A stretch of DNA of 64,000 nucleotides, taken from Cyclobacterium jeungdonense (GTDB lineage Bacteria > Bacteroidota > Bacteroidia > Cytophagales > Cyclobacteriaceae). The stretch covers positions 310,001-374,000 of the forward strand of contig NZ_WMCD01000002.1 in assembly GCF_010994275.1 (NCBI RefSeq), read 5' to 3'. The first letter of the stretch is position 1. Each line of letters starts with the position of its first letter. A program made the translations under genes and the position numbers. This document shows, piece after piece, positions 29,136-39,325 of the stretch. Below the pieces are notes generated by a model. The model worked only from the letters and a program-made list of their open reading frames with translations, had not been told where the DNA came from and made no database searches.

Positions 29136-30557
29136 TTATTTTTCTAAAGCTAATTCCTCAATCAAATCCCTGGGGTCCGTTATTTCGCCCGTTATTGCTA
29201 CCGCCGCTACTGTTAGGGGCGAAGCCAAAAGCGTTCGGCTGCCTGGTCCCTGCCTGCCTTCAAAATTACGGTTAGAGGTAGACACGGCATACTTACCCGA
29301 AGGAATCTTATCATCGTTCATGGCTAAACAGGCAGAGCAACCCGGCTGCCTTAATTTAAAGCCCGCTTCTTCCAGAATTTGAACCAATCCCTCGGCGATG
29401 GCTTTCTTTTCTACTTCCCTGGATCCCGGAACTATCCATGCGGTTATGTTGTCCGCCTTCTTTTTGCCTTTTACAAAATTGGCTACGGCCCGAAGATCTT
29501 CTATCCGGCCATTGGTACAGCTTCCAACAAACACATAATCTATCTTCTTACCCTTCATTGGCTCACCGGGCTTGAATCCCATGTAATCCAGCGATTTGAT
29601 GTAAGATTTCTTTACACTTTCCTTCATTCCCTCCGTGGTAGGAATATGATCCTTCACCTTTACACCCATACCAGGATTGGTCCCGTAGGTAATCATGGGC
29701 TCAATATCCTCTGCGTTATAATGATATTCCAGATCAAACACTGCCCCTTCATCGGTTTTCAGGGTTTTCCAATAAGCCACGGCCTCATCCCAGGCTGCTC
29801 CTTTGGGCGCAAAATCCTTTCCATTAAGATACTCAAAGGTGGTTTCGTCCGGAGCAATCAATCCTCCCCGGGCACCCATTTCGATGCTCATGTTACAAAT
29901 GGTCATCCTGGCCTCCATACTTAAGGCACGAATAGCGCTACCCGCGTATTCAATGAAATACCCGGTACCTCCGCTGGCAGAAATCTGAGAAATGATATAT
30001 AGGATAATGTCTTTGGAAGAAACACCCGGACCTAGCTCACCATCTACCGTAATGCGCATCTTCTTGGCTTTTGCCTGCATGATGCACTGCGTGGCAAAAA
30101 CCATCTCAACTTCAGAGGTACCAATCCCAAATGCAATGGTCCCAAAGGCTCCATGGGTAGAGGTGTGGCTATCCCCACATACGATGGTCATTCCGGGTTG
30201 GGTAATTCCTAATTCCGGCCCGATTACATGCACAATACCATGATGATCTGTTCCCAAATCATGAAGTTCAATACCATGTTTGGCGCAATTTTCGCGGAGC
30301 TTTTCTACCTGCATCCTGGAAAGTTGGTCTTTGATGGTCTTGTCCTGATCGATGGTAGGCACATTGTGATCGGGAGTGGCTACCGTTCTTTCCGGAAACA
30401 TGACTTTATTACCTCGTTTCTCGAGGTTAAGAAATGCTACCGGGCTGGTCACTTCATGGATAAAATGCTTATCAATGAAAAAAACGTCCGGACCATTTGG
30501 GATAGATTTGATCACGTGAGCGTCCCAAATCTTATCAAATAATGTTTTCTTCTCCAT
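29136..30557 (-). CDS. leuC: 3-isopropylmalate dehydratase large subunit
   Basis: Large [4Fe-4S] subunit of isopropylmalate isomerase. The 473 residues contain [20 protein letters not shown], and the cluster cysteines appear in [15 protein letters not shown] and [14 protein letters not shown]. Together with LeuD it isomerises 2-isopropylmalate and probably citramalate. It lies 15 bases after leuA. Confidence 0.97.
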   Translation of the reverse strand: MEKKTLFDKIWDAHVIKSIPNGPDVFFIDKHFIHEVTSPVAFLNLEKRGNKVMFPERTVATPDHNVPTIDQDKTIKDQLSRMQVEKLRENCAKHGIELHDLGTDHHGIVHVIGPELGITQPGMTIVCGDSHTSTHGAFGTIAFGIGTSEVEMVFATQCIMQAKAKKMRITVDGELGPGVSSKDIILYIISQISASGGTGYFIEYAGSAIRALSMEARMTICNMSIEMGARGGLIAPDETTFEYLNGKDFAPKGAAWDEAVAYWKTLKTDEGAVFDLEYHYNAEDIEPMITYGTNPGMGVKVKDHIPTTEGMKESVKKSYIKSLDYMGFKPGEPMKGKKIDYVFVGSCTNGRIEDLRAVANFVKGKKKADNITAWIVPGSREVEKKAIAEGLVQILEEAGFKLRQPGCSACLAMNDDKIPSGKYAVSTSNRNFEGRQGPGSRTLLASPLTVAAVAITGEITDPRDLIEELALEK

Positions 30558-30572
30558 TATGTTATGTTTTTG

Positions 30573-32078
30573 TCAAGTTGCCTTGACAGGTAATTTATTT
30601 AACGCATCTAAAAAGGCTTTCGCTGAGGCCAGAACAATGTCTGTTTCGGAACCAAATCCATGATACGGTTTCCCTTCATGCATCAGACGCATGTGCACCT
30701 TACATGTATCATCACTGCCTTTGGTCATGGCCTGAATCAGAAACTCATCCAGAATCACTTCATGGGGTATCAGCTGCTTGATGGACTTAATCACCGCATC
30801 CACCGGGCCATTTCCGCTGGAGGACCCCTTCTTTACTTCGTCACCAATATTCAAGGAAACCTCTGCATGCGCTTCTTCTCCTTCTTTTCCCTGGTAGGAA
30901 ATTTCTTCGAGGGAAATAAAAGGTGAATGTTCCAGGTGTTCACCCAAAAGAGAGAGCAGGTCTTTCCTTCCGATGTCTCGTTTAGAATCCGCTAATACCA
31001 GAAAGTCTTCGTAGATTTCGTCCAGCTTTTCTTTTTCAAACTCAAACCCAAGTAACTTTAAATGGTGTTTTAGTGCGGCCCTGCCACTTCTGGCTGTAAG
31101 CACAATGGAGGACTCCTCTACACCTACATCTTTGGGATCAATGATTTCATAGTTCTCCCTGTTTTTAAGCACACCGTCTTGATGGATGCCGCTGGAGTGA
31201 GCAAAAGCATTCCTACCCACAATCGCTTTATTTGGCTGAATGGGCATATTCATCAACTTGGAAATAATCCTACTGGTCTCGTAAATCTTTTTAGTATTAA
31301 TATCGGTGTAAACAGGGATTTCCTGATGGCTTTTGATGGCCATTACCACCTCTTCCAAGGAGGTGTTCCCTGCCCGCTCTCCGATACCGTTCATGGTAAC
31401 TTCAACTTGCCTGGCCCCATTCATGACACCGGCCAGGCTATTGGCTGTAGCCAAGCCAAGGTCGTTGTGACAATGGGTAGCAATGATTGCCTGATCGATA
31501 TTGGAAACATTTTCTTTGAGATGCCGGATGATTTTTCCATACTGCTCCGGAAGGCAATAGCCAGTCGTGTCAGGGATGTTTACCACCCGGGCACCGGCCT
31601 TAATTACTGCTTCCAAAACCTGTACCAGAAATTCCGGTGATGCCCTTCCGGCATCCTCTGCATAAAACTCCACTTCCTCCACCAGATTCCGGGCAAATTT
31701 TACGGCCCTAACGGCTTTTTCCAAAACAGCTTCCGGCGTACTTCTCAGCTTGTGCTGAATATGGTAGCCCGACACGCCAATACCGGTGTGAATCCTACTT
31801 CTCTTGGCAAAACGCAAGGCCTCTGCAGCCACTTCAATATCTTTCTCCACTGCCCTGGATAAGGCACAGATGGTAGGTCTTTCTACCGCCTTGGAAATCG
31901 CTACAACAGAATTGAAATCCCCGGGGCTGGATACTGGAAACCCGGCCTCGAGGATGTCAACTCCCAATGCCTCCAAAGCCTTGGCTACTACAATCTTTTC
32001 CCGGGTATCGAGTTGACATCCCGGTACCTGTTCACCATCCCTAAGGGTGGTATCAAATATCCAAAGCTTATCTGACAT
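30573..32078 (-). CDS. leuA: 2-isopropylmalate synthase
   Basis: First committed enzyme of leucine synthesis, condensing 2-oxoisovalerate and acetyl-CoA. The 501 residues have the catalytic start [35 protein letters not shown], and [16 protein letters not shown], followed by the C-terminal regulatory domain (about 390-498) through which leucine usually inhibits. It lies 8 bases after ilvC. Confidence 0.96.
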   Translation of the reverse strand: MSDKLWIFDTTLRDGEQVPGCQLDTREKIVVAKALEALGVDILEAGFPVSSPGDFNSVVAISKAVERPTICALSRAVEKDIEVAAEALRFAKRSRIHTGIGVSGYHIQHKLRSTPEAVLEKAVRAVKFARNLVEEVEFYAEDAGRASPEFLVQVLEAVIKAGARVVNIPDTTGYCLPEQYGKIIRHLKENVSNIDQAIIATHCHNDLGLATANSLAGVMNGARQVEVTMNGIGERAGNTSLEEVVMAIKSHQEIPVYTDINTKKIYETSRIISKLMNMPIQPNKAIVGRNAFAHSSGIHQDGVLKNRENYEIIDPKDVGVEESSIVLTARSGRAALKHHLKLLGFEFEKEKLDEIYEDFLVLADSKRDIGRKDLLSLLGEHLEHSPFISLEEISYQGKEGEEAHAEVSLNIGDEVKKGSSSGNGPVDAVIKSIKQLIPHEVILDEFLIQAMTKGSDDTCKVHMRLMHEGKPYHGFGSETDIVLASAKAFLDALNKLPVKAT

Positions 32079-32086
32079 AAAATTGA

Positions 32087-33130
32087 TTAATTATTTTCTG
32101 GTCTTAATTTACGGACAGTAGACCCTGCCTGCCACATCTCTGATTCTCTCAGTTCTTTCAACTCTTCCTCCAGTTTTACCCGGTAGTCAGCCTTACTGTT
32201 CGATTCAATAGACTTAGCAGCTTCCTTTCCGGTTTTTACACTGTTGTATAATTCTTCAAAAACAGGCTTGGTTGCGTCTCGAAAAGGTTTCCACCAATCA
32301 AGGGCTCCACGCTGGGCTGTAGTTGAGCAATTAGCATACATCCAATCCATTCCGTTTTCAGCTACCAAAGGCATCAAGCTTTGGGTCAACTCTTCAACAG
32401 TTTCGTTAAATGCTTCCGAAGGGGAATGGCCATTGGCCCTCAACACCTCGTATTGGGCAGCAAAGATTCCCTGAATGGCCCCCATCAAGGTTCCTCTTTC
32501 ACCCGTAAGGTCGGAAGTTACTTCTTTATAAAAATCCGTTTCGAACAAATACCCGGATCCTACCCCGATTCCAAGGGCCACAGCCCTGTCTCTGGCTTTT
32601 CCTGTAGCATCCTGATAGATGGCAAACGATGAATTTAAACCTCTCCCTTCAACAAACATTCTCCTCAAGGAAGTTCCTGATCCCTTCGGAGCTACCAAAA
32701 TTACATCTACATCCTTTGAAGGGATGATTCCCGTCTGATCCTTGTAAGTGATCCCAAAACCATGAGAGAAATACAAGGCTTTTCCAGGTTTGAGGTGTTT
32801 ATTGACCGTTGGCCATAAAGCAATCTGACCAGCATCCGAAAGCAAAAACTGAAGTATGGTACCTCGCTCGCAGGCTTCTTCCAACTCAAAAAGGGTTTCT
32901 CCGGGAACCCAGCCATCTGCAACTGCTTTATCCCAGGTTTTTGAACCCTTACGCTGTCCTACGATGACGTTGAACCCATTATCTTTGAGATTAAGAGCCT
33001 GTCCCGGCCCCTGTACTCCGTACCCAAGCACGGCAATTACTTCATCTTTTAGTACTTCTTTGGCTTTTTCAAGTGGAAATTCTTCCCTTGTTACTACATT
33101 TTCTTCAACTGTACCGAACTTCAGTTTCAT
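32087..33130 (-). CDS. ilvC: Ketol-acid reductoisomerase
   Basis: Converts acetolactate or acetohydroxybutyrate to the dihydroxy acid with NAD(P)H and Mg2+, shared by the valine, leucine and isoleucine pathways. The 347 residues are a short class I-length form: a Rossmann domain with [33 protein letters not shown], and a knotted helical C-terminal domain with [13 protein letters not shown]. It lies 30 bases after ilvN. Confidence 0.95.
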   Translation of the reverse strand: MKLKFGTVEENVVTREEFPLEKAKEVLKDEVIAVLGYGVQGPGQALNLKDNGFNVIVGQRKGSKTWDKAVADGWVPGETLFELEEACERGTILQFLLSDAGQIALWPTVNKHLKPGKALYFSHGFGITYKDQTGIIPSKDVDVILVAPKGSGTSLRRMFVEGRGLNSSFAIYQDATGKARDRAVALGIGVGSGYLFETDFYKEVTSDLTGERGTLMGAIQGIFAAQYEVLRANGHSPSEAFNETVEELTQSLMPLVAENGMDWMYANCSTTAQRGALDWWKPFRDATKPVFEELYNSVKTGKEAAKSIESNSKADYRVKLEEELKELRESEMWQAGSTVRKLRPENN

Positions 33131-33160
33131 AATTATATATTAAAATTTAATGTAAATAGG

Positions 33161-33661
33161 TTACAAATATTTATCGATCGTTTCCATAGGTTTGGCCACA
33201 GCCACTCTGCCCGAGCGTACAAATTCCAAGACATTAAAATCTTTCAAAACTTCCAACAGCTCCTGGGTCTCTTCTTTATGGCCTGTCATTTCAATAACCA
33301 CAAAATCTTTCTCCGCAGAGATAATCCGGGCATTGTGTTGACGGATCACTTTTTCCAATCCGGAATCAATGGAGTCAATGGGGATTTTATACAGGGCAAT
33401 CTCCTGAAAAACCATTTCATCGTCCAGGTAATAAAAGGCCTTGATCACATCAATGATTTTCTCTATCTGCTTGGATAACTGTATGATCTGCTCCTCGCTC
33501 GTGGTCACGACGATGCTAATCCGGTAGATACCTTCCTCCCGGCTTTCCGATGCCGTAAACCCATCAATATTGATGCCTCTTCGGGTAAATATCAGCGTAA
33601 TCCGGCTGAGTATACCAATGAAATTTTCTGTAAAAACAGAAATTGTGTATCTCTTATTCAT
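33161..33661 (-). CDS. ilvN: Acetolactate synthase small (regulatory) subunit
   Basis: Regulatory subunit of acetohydroxyacid synthase with an N-terminal ACT domain (about 1-75, SVFTENFIGILSRITLIFTR) and a C-terminal ALS domain (about 85-160). It normally gives valine feedback sensitivity to the catalytic subunit. I chose the ATG at 33661 (166 residues); a TTG three codons upstream at 33670 is also in frame and would overlap the ilvB stop. Confidence 0.92.
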   Translation of the reverse strand: MNKRYTISVFTENFIGILSRITLIFTRRGINIDGFTASESREEGIYRISIVVTTSEEQIIQLSKQIEKIIDVIKAFYYLDDEMVFQEIALYKIPIDSIDSGLEKVIRQHNARIISAEKDFVVIEMTGHKEETQELLEVLKDFNVLEFVRSGRVAVAKPMETIDKYL

Positions 33662-33666
33662 TTGAA

Positions 33667-35361
33667 TCAACTAAGTCTTACTTCTTCTACTGAACTTCCC
33701 GTGGCAATCATTGGAAACACGTTGTCTTCTTTTTCTACGACTACTTCCAGAAAATAAGGCCCTTCGTGGACAAACATTTCGGCAACAGCTTGCCTCAGAT
33801 CCGTCCGCTCATCCACCTTCTGGACTTTGAAGTTATACGCTTCTGCAATTTTAATAAAATCCGGGTTATCTAACTCGGTAAAGGAGTAACGCTTATCAAA
33901 GAACAATTGCTGCCATTGCCTTACCATTCCTAAGAAATTATTATTCAACAACACCACTTTTACTGGTGCCTTGGTCTGCATGATGGTGCCCAATTCCTGG
34001 ATCGTCATTTGGATGCCGCCATCTCCTACTACGCAGACAACCTGGCGGTTGTAATCATGCAACTGAGCACCCAAAGCAGCCGGAAGGGCAAAACCCATGG
34101 TTCCCAGTCCTCCGGAAGTTACCTGAGTACGGGTAGTTTTGTATTCAAAATACCGCCAGGCCACCATTTGGTGCTGACCTACATCTGTCACCAGAATGGC
34201 ATCATCCGCCTTGAATTCGTTGATGTGCCGGATTACTTCCCCCATGGTCAAACCTACCTTAGTAGGCGAAAGGTCGTTCCCCACTACTACCCGCCTTTCC
34301 TCCGCCTCGAGCTCTCTGAATTTCATGATCCACTCAGAATGGTTGCCCTTTTCCACCTTTTCAGTAAGTTTTTCCAAACTAACTTTACAATCTCCCAAAA
34401 CCGCTAGCTCGCATTTTACATTTTTATCTATCTCGGCTGGATCCAGTTCCAGGTGAATTACTTTAGCCTGCTTGGCATAGCGCTTGACATCCCCGGTTAC
34501 CCGATCATCAAAACGCATACCAATGGCAATAAGTACATCGCACTGATTTGTAAGCAAATTGGGGCCGTAGTTGCCATGCATTCCCAGCTTTCCTACAAAA
34601 TTAGGGTGGCTCTCTGGAAGTGCCCCTGTTCCCAACAAGGTACAGGCAGCCGGTATGCCTGTTTTGTCCAAAAAGGCATGCAATGCTTTTTCTGCATTTC
34701 CTAAAATTACACCCTGTCCAAAGAGTACGTAAGGCCTTTCGGCCTGGCTAATCAGGGCGGCTGCTTTTTCGATGATATGATCCTCTACTTTCGGATAAGG
34801 CCGGTAAGACCGAATGTTCAAACAGGGAACGTAATTAAATTCTCCAAGTGCTATTTGCGCATCTTTGGTAATATCTATCAAAACAGGTCCCGGCCGTCCC
34901 GATCTGGCGATATGAAAGCCCTTGGCAATAGCCGGTGCTATATCTTCCACTTTTCTGACCTGAATGTTCCACTTGGTGCCGGGCATGGATATCCCCACCA
35001 CATCGGTTTCCTGAAAGGCATCCGTACCCAAAAGCGGAGAGACCACCTGTCCGGTGATACAAACCAACGGGGTACTGTCTATCAGCGCGTCAGCAATACC
35101 TGTAATCAAATTGGTGGCCCCAGGTCCGGAAGTAGCCATACAAACACCTACCTGGCCAGATACGCGCGCATAACCTTGGGCTGCATGGATGGCTCCCTGC
35201 TCGTGCCGGGTCAGAATATGCTGGATTTGATCCATATAATCGTAGAGGGCATCGTAAACGGGCATGATAGCACCTCCCGGGTAGCCAAAAATATACCTGG
35301 CATTTTCTGCCACCAATGACTTGATGACAATTTCGGCCCCTCTTATTTGCGAATCATTCAT
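33667..35361 (-). CDS. ilvB: Acetolactate synthase large (catalytic) subunit
   Basis: Thiamine-diphosphate enzyme that makes acetolactate from two pyruvate, or acetohydroxybutyrate from pyruvate and 2-oxobutyrate. The 564 residues have the ThDP-activating glutamate in TRHEQGAIHAAQGYAR, the FAD-domain region, and the ThDP/Mg motif GDGGIQMT...LLNNNFLGMVRQWQQLFF (shown in part). It lies 5 bases after ilvD and directly before ilvN. Confidence 0.97.
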   Translation of the reverse strand: MNDSQIRGAEIVIKSLVAENARYIFGYPGGAIMPVYDALYDYMDQIQHILTRHEQGAIHAAQGYARVSGQVGVCMATSGPGATNLITGIADALIDSTPLVCITGQVVSPLLGTDAFQETDVVGISMPGTKWNIQVRKVEDIAPAIAKGFHIARSGRPGPVLIDITKDAQIALGEFNYVPCLNIRSYRPYPKVEDHIIEKAAALISQAERPYVLFGQGVILGNAEKALHAFLDKTGIPAACTLLGTGALPESHPNFVGKLGMHGNYGPNLLTNQCDVLIAIGMRFDDRVTGDVKRYAKQAKVIHLELDPAEIDKNVKCELAVLGDCKVSLEKLTEKVEKGNHSEWIMKFRELEAEERRVVVGNDLSPTKVGLTMGEVIRHINEFKADDAILVTDVGQHQMVAWRYFEYKTTRTQVTSGGLGTMGFALPAALGAQLHDYNRQVVCVVGDGGIQMTIQELGTIMQTKAPVKVVLLNNNFLGMVRQWQQLFFDKRYSFTELDNPDFIKIAEAYNFKVQKVDERTDLRQAVAEMFVHEGPYFLEVVVEKEDNVFPMIATGSSVEEVRLS

Positions 35362-35366
35362 AATCG

Positions 35367-37049
35367 TTAACTTTTATCAGTCACGCATCCTTCGGATGCC
35401 GTAGAAACTAACTGAGAATATTTTTTTAGCGTTCCATTTAAATGGCTTAAATCTTTGTTTACCCAGGATTTCTTTCGCTCTGCAAAGGTCTCCTCAGACA
35501 CATTGCAGCTGATTTCCAGGGTCTCCGCGTTGATAGTGACCACATCCCCGTTTTTCAACAGACCAATGGGTCCTCCAGTATAAGCTTCAGGCGTTACGTG
35601 ACCTACCACAAAGCCATGGGTACCCCCAGAGAAGCGACCATCTGTGATCAAGGCCACATCGGACCCCAATCCCGATCCTATGATAATGGAGGTGGGCTTT
35701 AGCATTTCCGGCATACCGGGTCCACCTTTAGGCCCCACATACCGGATCACCACCACATCCCCTTTTTGAACTTCCTGGTTTTTCATGGCATCATTGGCCT
35801 CCTGCTCCGAGTTATATACCTTCGCCGGACCGGTAAAGGAGACTCCCTCTTTTCCTGAAATTTTCGCAACCGCCCCTTCCGGTGCCAAATTCCCATTCAA
35901 AATACACAGGTGACCTGTCGGTTTGATGGGGTCTTCCAGAGGATGGATGACATTCCCTTTTTCGGCCTTCACTGGGGCAATGTTGGCCAGATTTTCAGCC
36001 AAGGTCTTCCCGGTAACGGTCATGCAATCTCCATGGAGCAGTCCGTTGTCTAACAAATACTTCATGAAAGCTGGCAAGCCCCCCTGCTCGTGCAAGTCTT
36101 CCATCAAGTATTTTCCGCTGGGTTTGAAATCTCCCAAAACCGGCGTCGTGGCATTAATCTTTTTGAAGTCTTCCAGACCGAAGTCAATATTTGCTGTTTT
36201 TGCAATCGCCAATAAGTGCAATACCGCATTGGTACTCCCTGCAAGTGCAACCACTACTCGGACAGCATTCTCCAGACTCTTTCGGGTCAGGATATCCTTG
36301 GGCTTCAGGTCCATAGCCAGCAGGTTGGAGATATACTCTCCCGCTGCTTCACATTCTGCCGCTTTTTCCTTTGAATTGGCGGGATTGGAAGCACTGTAAG
36401 GAAGAGACAATCCCATGGCCTCAATGGCTGATGACATGGTATTTGCAGTGTACATGCCACCGCAAGCACCCGCACCCGGACAGGCGTTTTTAATCACACC
36501 CATATAATCCTCATCGTTTATCTCATTTTTGAGTCGCTTTCCATAGGCTTCAAAAGCAGATACGATGTTAAGCTTTTCTCCTTTGTATTTCCCCGAACGG
36601 ATCGTTCCTCCGTAGACCATGATGCTGGGGCGATTGACCCGCAGCATGCCCATGATAGCTCCCGGCATGTTTTTGTCACAGCCTGCTACCGCAACGATCC
36701 CATCAAAAGAATGCCCTAAAATAAATGACTCGATGGAATCTGCAATGATCTCTCGGGATGGCAAACTATACCGCATGCCGGCAGTTCCCATGGAAATGCC
36801 ATCACTAATACCAATGGTATTGAAAACCATGCCAGTGAGTTTCGATTCCACGGTTGAGGCCTTAATCGCCCTTGCAAAATCATTGAGATGCATGTTACAA
36901 GGATTACTTTCATAACCACAACTTGCCACGCCCACAAATGGTTGTTTCATTTTCTCATCTGAAAGACCGGTGGCGTACAACATGGCCATGGAAGCAGGAT
37001 TCTCCTGATTATCACTTACCTCCCAACTGTGTTTCTTCGAATTACTCAT
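35367..37049 (-). CDS. ilvD: Dihydroxy-acid dehydratase
   Basis: Iron-sulfur enzyme that forms the 2-oxo acids of the valine, leucine and isoleucine pathways. The 560 residues contain the cluster-binding cysteines in [14 protein letters not shown] and [19 protein letters not shown], and [19 protein letters not shown] near the C terminus. First structural gene of the nine-gene ilv-leu operon, 34 bases after the attenuator hairpin. Confidence 0.97.
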   Translation of the reverse strand: MSNSKKHSWEVSDNQENPASMAMLYATGLSDEKMKQPFVGVASCGYESNPCNMHLNDFARAIKASTVESKLTGMVFNTIGISDGISMGTAGMRYSLPSREIIADSIESFILGHSFDGIVAVAGCDKNMPGAIMGMLRVNRPSIMVYGGTIRSGKYKGEKLNIVSAFEAYGKRLKNEINDEDYMGVIKNACPGAGACGGMYTANTMSSAIEAMGLSLPYSASNPANSKEKAAECEAAGEYISNLLAMDLKPKDILTRKSLENAVRVVVALAGSTNAVLHLLAIAKTANIDFGLEDFKKINATTPVLGDFKPSGKYLMEDLHEQGGLPAFMKYLLDNGLLHGDCMTVTGKTLAENLANIAPVKAEKGNVIHPLEDPIKPTGHLCILNGNLAPEGAVAKISGKEGVSFTGPAKVYNSEQEANDAMKNQEVQKGDVVVIRYVGPKGGPGMPEMLKPTSIIIGSGLGSDVALITDGRFSGGTHGFVVGHVTPEAYTGGPIGLLKNGDVVTINAETLEISCNVSEETFAERKKSWVNKDLSHLNGTLKKYSQLVSTASEGCVTDKS

Positions 37050-37082
37050 TATTTTGTATTGGTTTTTTTAAGGACTGGCTTA

Positions 37083-37116
37083 TAAAAAAAAGTGCTTCAC
37101 TCAAATGAAGCACTTT
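37083..37116 (-). terminator. Attenuator terminator hairpin upstream of ilvD
   Basis: On the minus strand an 11-bp perfect stem, AAAGTGCTTCA / TGAAGCACTTT (37106-37116 and 37089-37099), with a six-base loop runs straight into a T tract. It lies between the leader peptide and ilvD, so it must be read through for the operon to be expressed. Confidence 0.9.
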
Positions 37117-37141
37117 ATTGATTCTTTCTATCGGTAATAGA

Positions 37142-37154
37142 TCAGCGCTTCATC
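37142..37154 (-). promoter_or_regulatory. Antiterminator segment of the ilv attenuator
   Basis: The minus-strand segment GATGAAGCGCTGA can pair with two others. ATGAAGCGCT pairs over ten bases (one G-U) with AGTGCTTCAT, the first arm of the terminator. Alternatively GATGA and GCTGA pair with TCGTC and TCAGC inside the leader peptide codons (37184-37194). These are the classic mutually exclusive 1:2, 2:3 and 3:4 pairings of a translational attenuator. Confidence 0.8.
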
Positions 37155-37159
37155 ACTTA

Positions 37160-37207
37160 CTAAATGATAATGACAATTAAGACGACGAGGCTGACCAAAA
37201 CAAACAT
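37160..37207 (-). CDS. ilvL: ilv operon leader peptide (attenuation)
   Basis: A 15-codon frame reading M-F-V-L-V-S-L-V-V-L-I-V-I-I-I then TAG. Twelve of 15 residues are valine (5), leucine (3) or isoleucine (4), exactly the end products of the downstream operon. It ends 43 bases before the terminator hairpin, the right spacing for ribosome stalling to release the antiterminator. With ample charged tRNAs the ribosome reaches the stop and covers segment 2, so the terminator forms. Too short for automatic gene finders. The peptide itself has no expected function beyond being translated. Confidence 0.88.
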   Translation of the reverse strand: MFVLVSLVVLIVIII

Positions 37208-37541
37208 ATTTCTTTACCTGTTGAAGGTTTTGATAACTTTAAAACATCTATTTATAATGCAATATTAAAACCCATATTCCACACTTACAATATTTTATTT
37301 CTTTTTTTAATTTCTTTAAATAAAGAAAATTATGTAATTGAAATTAAAATAGAAATTATAGTTTATAATTATATAAATTAGGAAATTTAATTTTTTAAAT
37401 TTTATTAATGTAAAAATTTTCAAAATATTATTCTGATGCAATTAATTGCTGTTTTTTTTACTCAAAACCACCGCATTTACCTGGTAGACCCGACGTTGAT
37501 GGCCCAATGGTTCATTTCCAAATTTTCGTATTTACCAGCAG
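37208..37541. other. AT-rich intergenic region between ilv leader and ispE
   Basis: About 330 bases with no credible gene. The part 37250-37450 is extremely AT-rich with runs of A and T. It should hold the ilv promoter (minus) but I could not pick one TAnnTTTG element with confidence. The ispE promoter lies at its right end. Confidence 0.6.
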
Positions 37542-37575
37542 TTTGACACTATTCCAACTCTTTCTTTTACTTTTG
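37542..37575 (+). promoter_or_regulatory. Putative Bacteroidota-type promoter of ispE
   Basis: TTTG (37542-37545), a 22-base spacer and TACTTTTG (37568-37575), which matches the -7 consensus TAnnTTTG. The spacer is slightly long. The ispE ATG lies 20 bases downstream. Confidence 0.45.
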
Positions 37576-37595
37576 GATTTAAATTCCATTTCATC

Positions 37596-38405
37596 ATGAT
37601 TTCTTTTCCAAATGCCAAAATCAATCTAGGCCTGCATATCCTTAATAAAAGGAGTGACGGATTTCATGAAATCCAAAGCTGCCTGTTCCCGATTCCCCTT
37701 ACCGATGCCCTGGAAATAATTCCATCCACTTCCACTTCGTTTAGCAGTAGCGGAATCACCATCCCAGGAAATAACACCGATAACCTGATTCTGAAAGCCT
37801 ACCATTTGATTGCTGCCGATTTTCCTGATATCTCACCCATTGCTGCTCATTTGCACAAATGCATCCCCATCGGCGCTGGCCTCGGAGGCGGGTCTTCAAA
37901 TGCCGCATTTGCATTAAAAATGCTCAATGAAATCTTTAATTTGGATCTGAATGATCAAAAATTGATGGATTATGCGGGAAAATTGGGCAGCGACTGTCCC
38001 TTTTTTATCCGTAACGAACCTCAATTGGCGAGTGGAAGGGGTGAACTGCTTGAAAAAGTACAACTCGACCTTGCAGGGAACTGGCTGATACTAATACATC
38101 CGGGCATTCACGTAAGTACCCGGGAAGCTTATGCTGGCGTAAAACCAGGACCTGCAGAAAAAAAACTCGCTGACGTACTTGCCACTCCCTTATCCTGGCA
38201 ATCAGATCTGCATAATGATTTTGAAAAAAGTATTTTCTCCAACCATACCGAAATCGCAGCTATCAAGCATACGCTTAACCAGGCAGGCGCCTGGTATGCT
38301 GCGATGTCTGGCTCCGGTTCAGCTGTATTTGGTCTGTTTGAAAATGAACCAAAAAATCTGGCTTTTCCCAAAAAATATTTTTGCTTTTCTCGTCCGTTAT
38401 CCTGA
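37596..38405 (+). CDS. ispE: 4-diphosphocytidyl-2-C-methyl-D-erythritol kinase
   Basis: GHMP-family kinase of the non-mevalonate isoprenoid pathway. The 269 residues start with FPNAKINLGLHILNKRSDGFHEI, shown here in part as AKINLGLHILNKRSDGFHE, and have the ATP loop IPIGAGLGGGSSNAAF and the third motif AAMSGSGSAVFGLF. All are diagnostic of IspE. It is monocistronic and converges with the EamA gene, with one base between the stops. Confidence 0.96.
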   Translation: MISFPNAKINLGLHILNKRSDGFHEIQSCLFPIPLTDALEIIPSTSTSFSSSGITIPGNNTDNLILKAYHLIAADFPDISPIAAHLHKCIPIGAGLGGGSSNAAFALKMLNEIFNLDLNDQKLMDYAGKLGSDCPFFIRNEPQLASGRGELLEKVQLDLAGNWLILIHPGIHVSTREAYAGVKPGPAEKKLADVLATPLSWQSDLHNDFEKSIFSNHTEIAAIKHTLNQAGAWYAAMSGSGSAVFGLFENEPKNLAFPKKYFCFSRPLS

Positions 38406-38406
38406 T

Positions 38407-39324
38407 CTACTGAATTCGCCGTAATTGGCGCACTCTTTTTTGCCGGAGAACAAACTGGATGACTGGGTACATGCACACCGAGGCCAAAATAATTCCAGTA
38501 CCCCAGTAAAATTCAGGAGTCATTTTTTCTTCATTCCCAAAAACCAATACCGCTAGTAAAATCCCGTACACCGGCTCCATATTTATGGTCAGATTGATAG
38601 TAAATGCCGTCAGTCTTTTCATCAATTCCACTGACACGGTAAAGGCAAAAACGGTACATAGCTGAGAGAGTACAAGTAACCAAAACCAATCCGATTTGCT
38701 GGGAAATCCAGTAAATGCCGTGTCAGAAAAAAAGTAATAATAAAGCGGTAAAAAACCCAAAGACAATAAAAAGGCTCCTCCCATTTCGTAGAAGGAAATA
38801 ATAAATGGACTGTGGCTACGAGTCAGTTTTCCATTAATCACGGTAAACACGGCGCCTATCATCGCAGAAAACACAGCCATTCCTAGCCCCAACCAATAGC
38901 CGGACTCAAATTTAAAAATGACAATCAATCCGATAATTACTACCAGCCCTAAAACCACCTCATACCATTTAATAGCCTGTCTGTTAGCCAACGGTTCAAT
39001 TAAAGCTGTCCAAAGCGAGCAGGTAGCCATCCCCGCCAGGCAAACCGAAGCTGTCGAAAGCTGGGCAGACCAGAAAAACAGCGTCCAGTGAAGGCCTATC
39101 AATGCCCCGGTTCCTAAGAATTGTACTGCATCTTTCATCCGAACGCGCAGCACCCTTCCTTTCAACCGGATGAGAATTGCCAGACCTGCGCTGGCAAGAA
39201 AAGTGCGGTATAGCACGATCTCCACCGGTGAAATACTTATAAGCAATCCCAAAACAGCGGTAAATCCCCATATAAGTACCACCAAATGAAGCCAGAGGTA
39301 ATCTTTTATCAGACCTTGATTCAT
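38407..39324 (-). CDS. EamA/DMT-family transporter
   Basis: A 305-residue membrane protein with ten predicted helices in two homologous EamA halves (about 8-135 and 145-285); SISPVEIVLYRTFLA in the first and LSQLCTVFAF with NMEPVYGILLAVLVFGNEE in the second are typical. The frame is open further upstream, but the ATG at 39324 lies one base after the lptG stop and starts with a proper first helix, so I chose it. Substrate unknown; relatives export amino acids or metabolites. Confidence 0.88.
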   Translation of the reverse strand: MNQGLIKDYLWLHLVVLIWGFTAVLGLLISISPVEIVLYRTFLASAGLAILIRLKGRVLRVRMKDAVQFLGTGALIGLHWTLFFWSAQLSTASVCLAGMATCSLWTALIEPLANRQAIKWYEVVLGLVVIIGLIVIFKFESGYWLGLGMAVFSAMIGAVFTVINGKLTRSHSPFIISFYEMGGAFLLSLGFLPLYYYFFSDTAFTGFPSKSDWFWLLVLSQLCTVFAFTVSVELMKRLTAFTINLTINMEPVYGILLAVLVFGNEEKMTPEFYWGTGIILASVCMYPVIQFVLRQKRVRQLRRIQ

Positions 39325-39325
39325 A

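Noticed and set aside
35923..36399. 158-codon frame opposite ilvD, and similar long antisense frames over leuC, ilvB, der and the catalase-like gene
   Set aside because: They mirror conserved genes on the other strand and show no independent protein motif.
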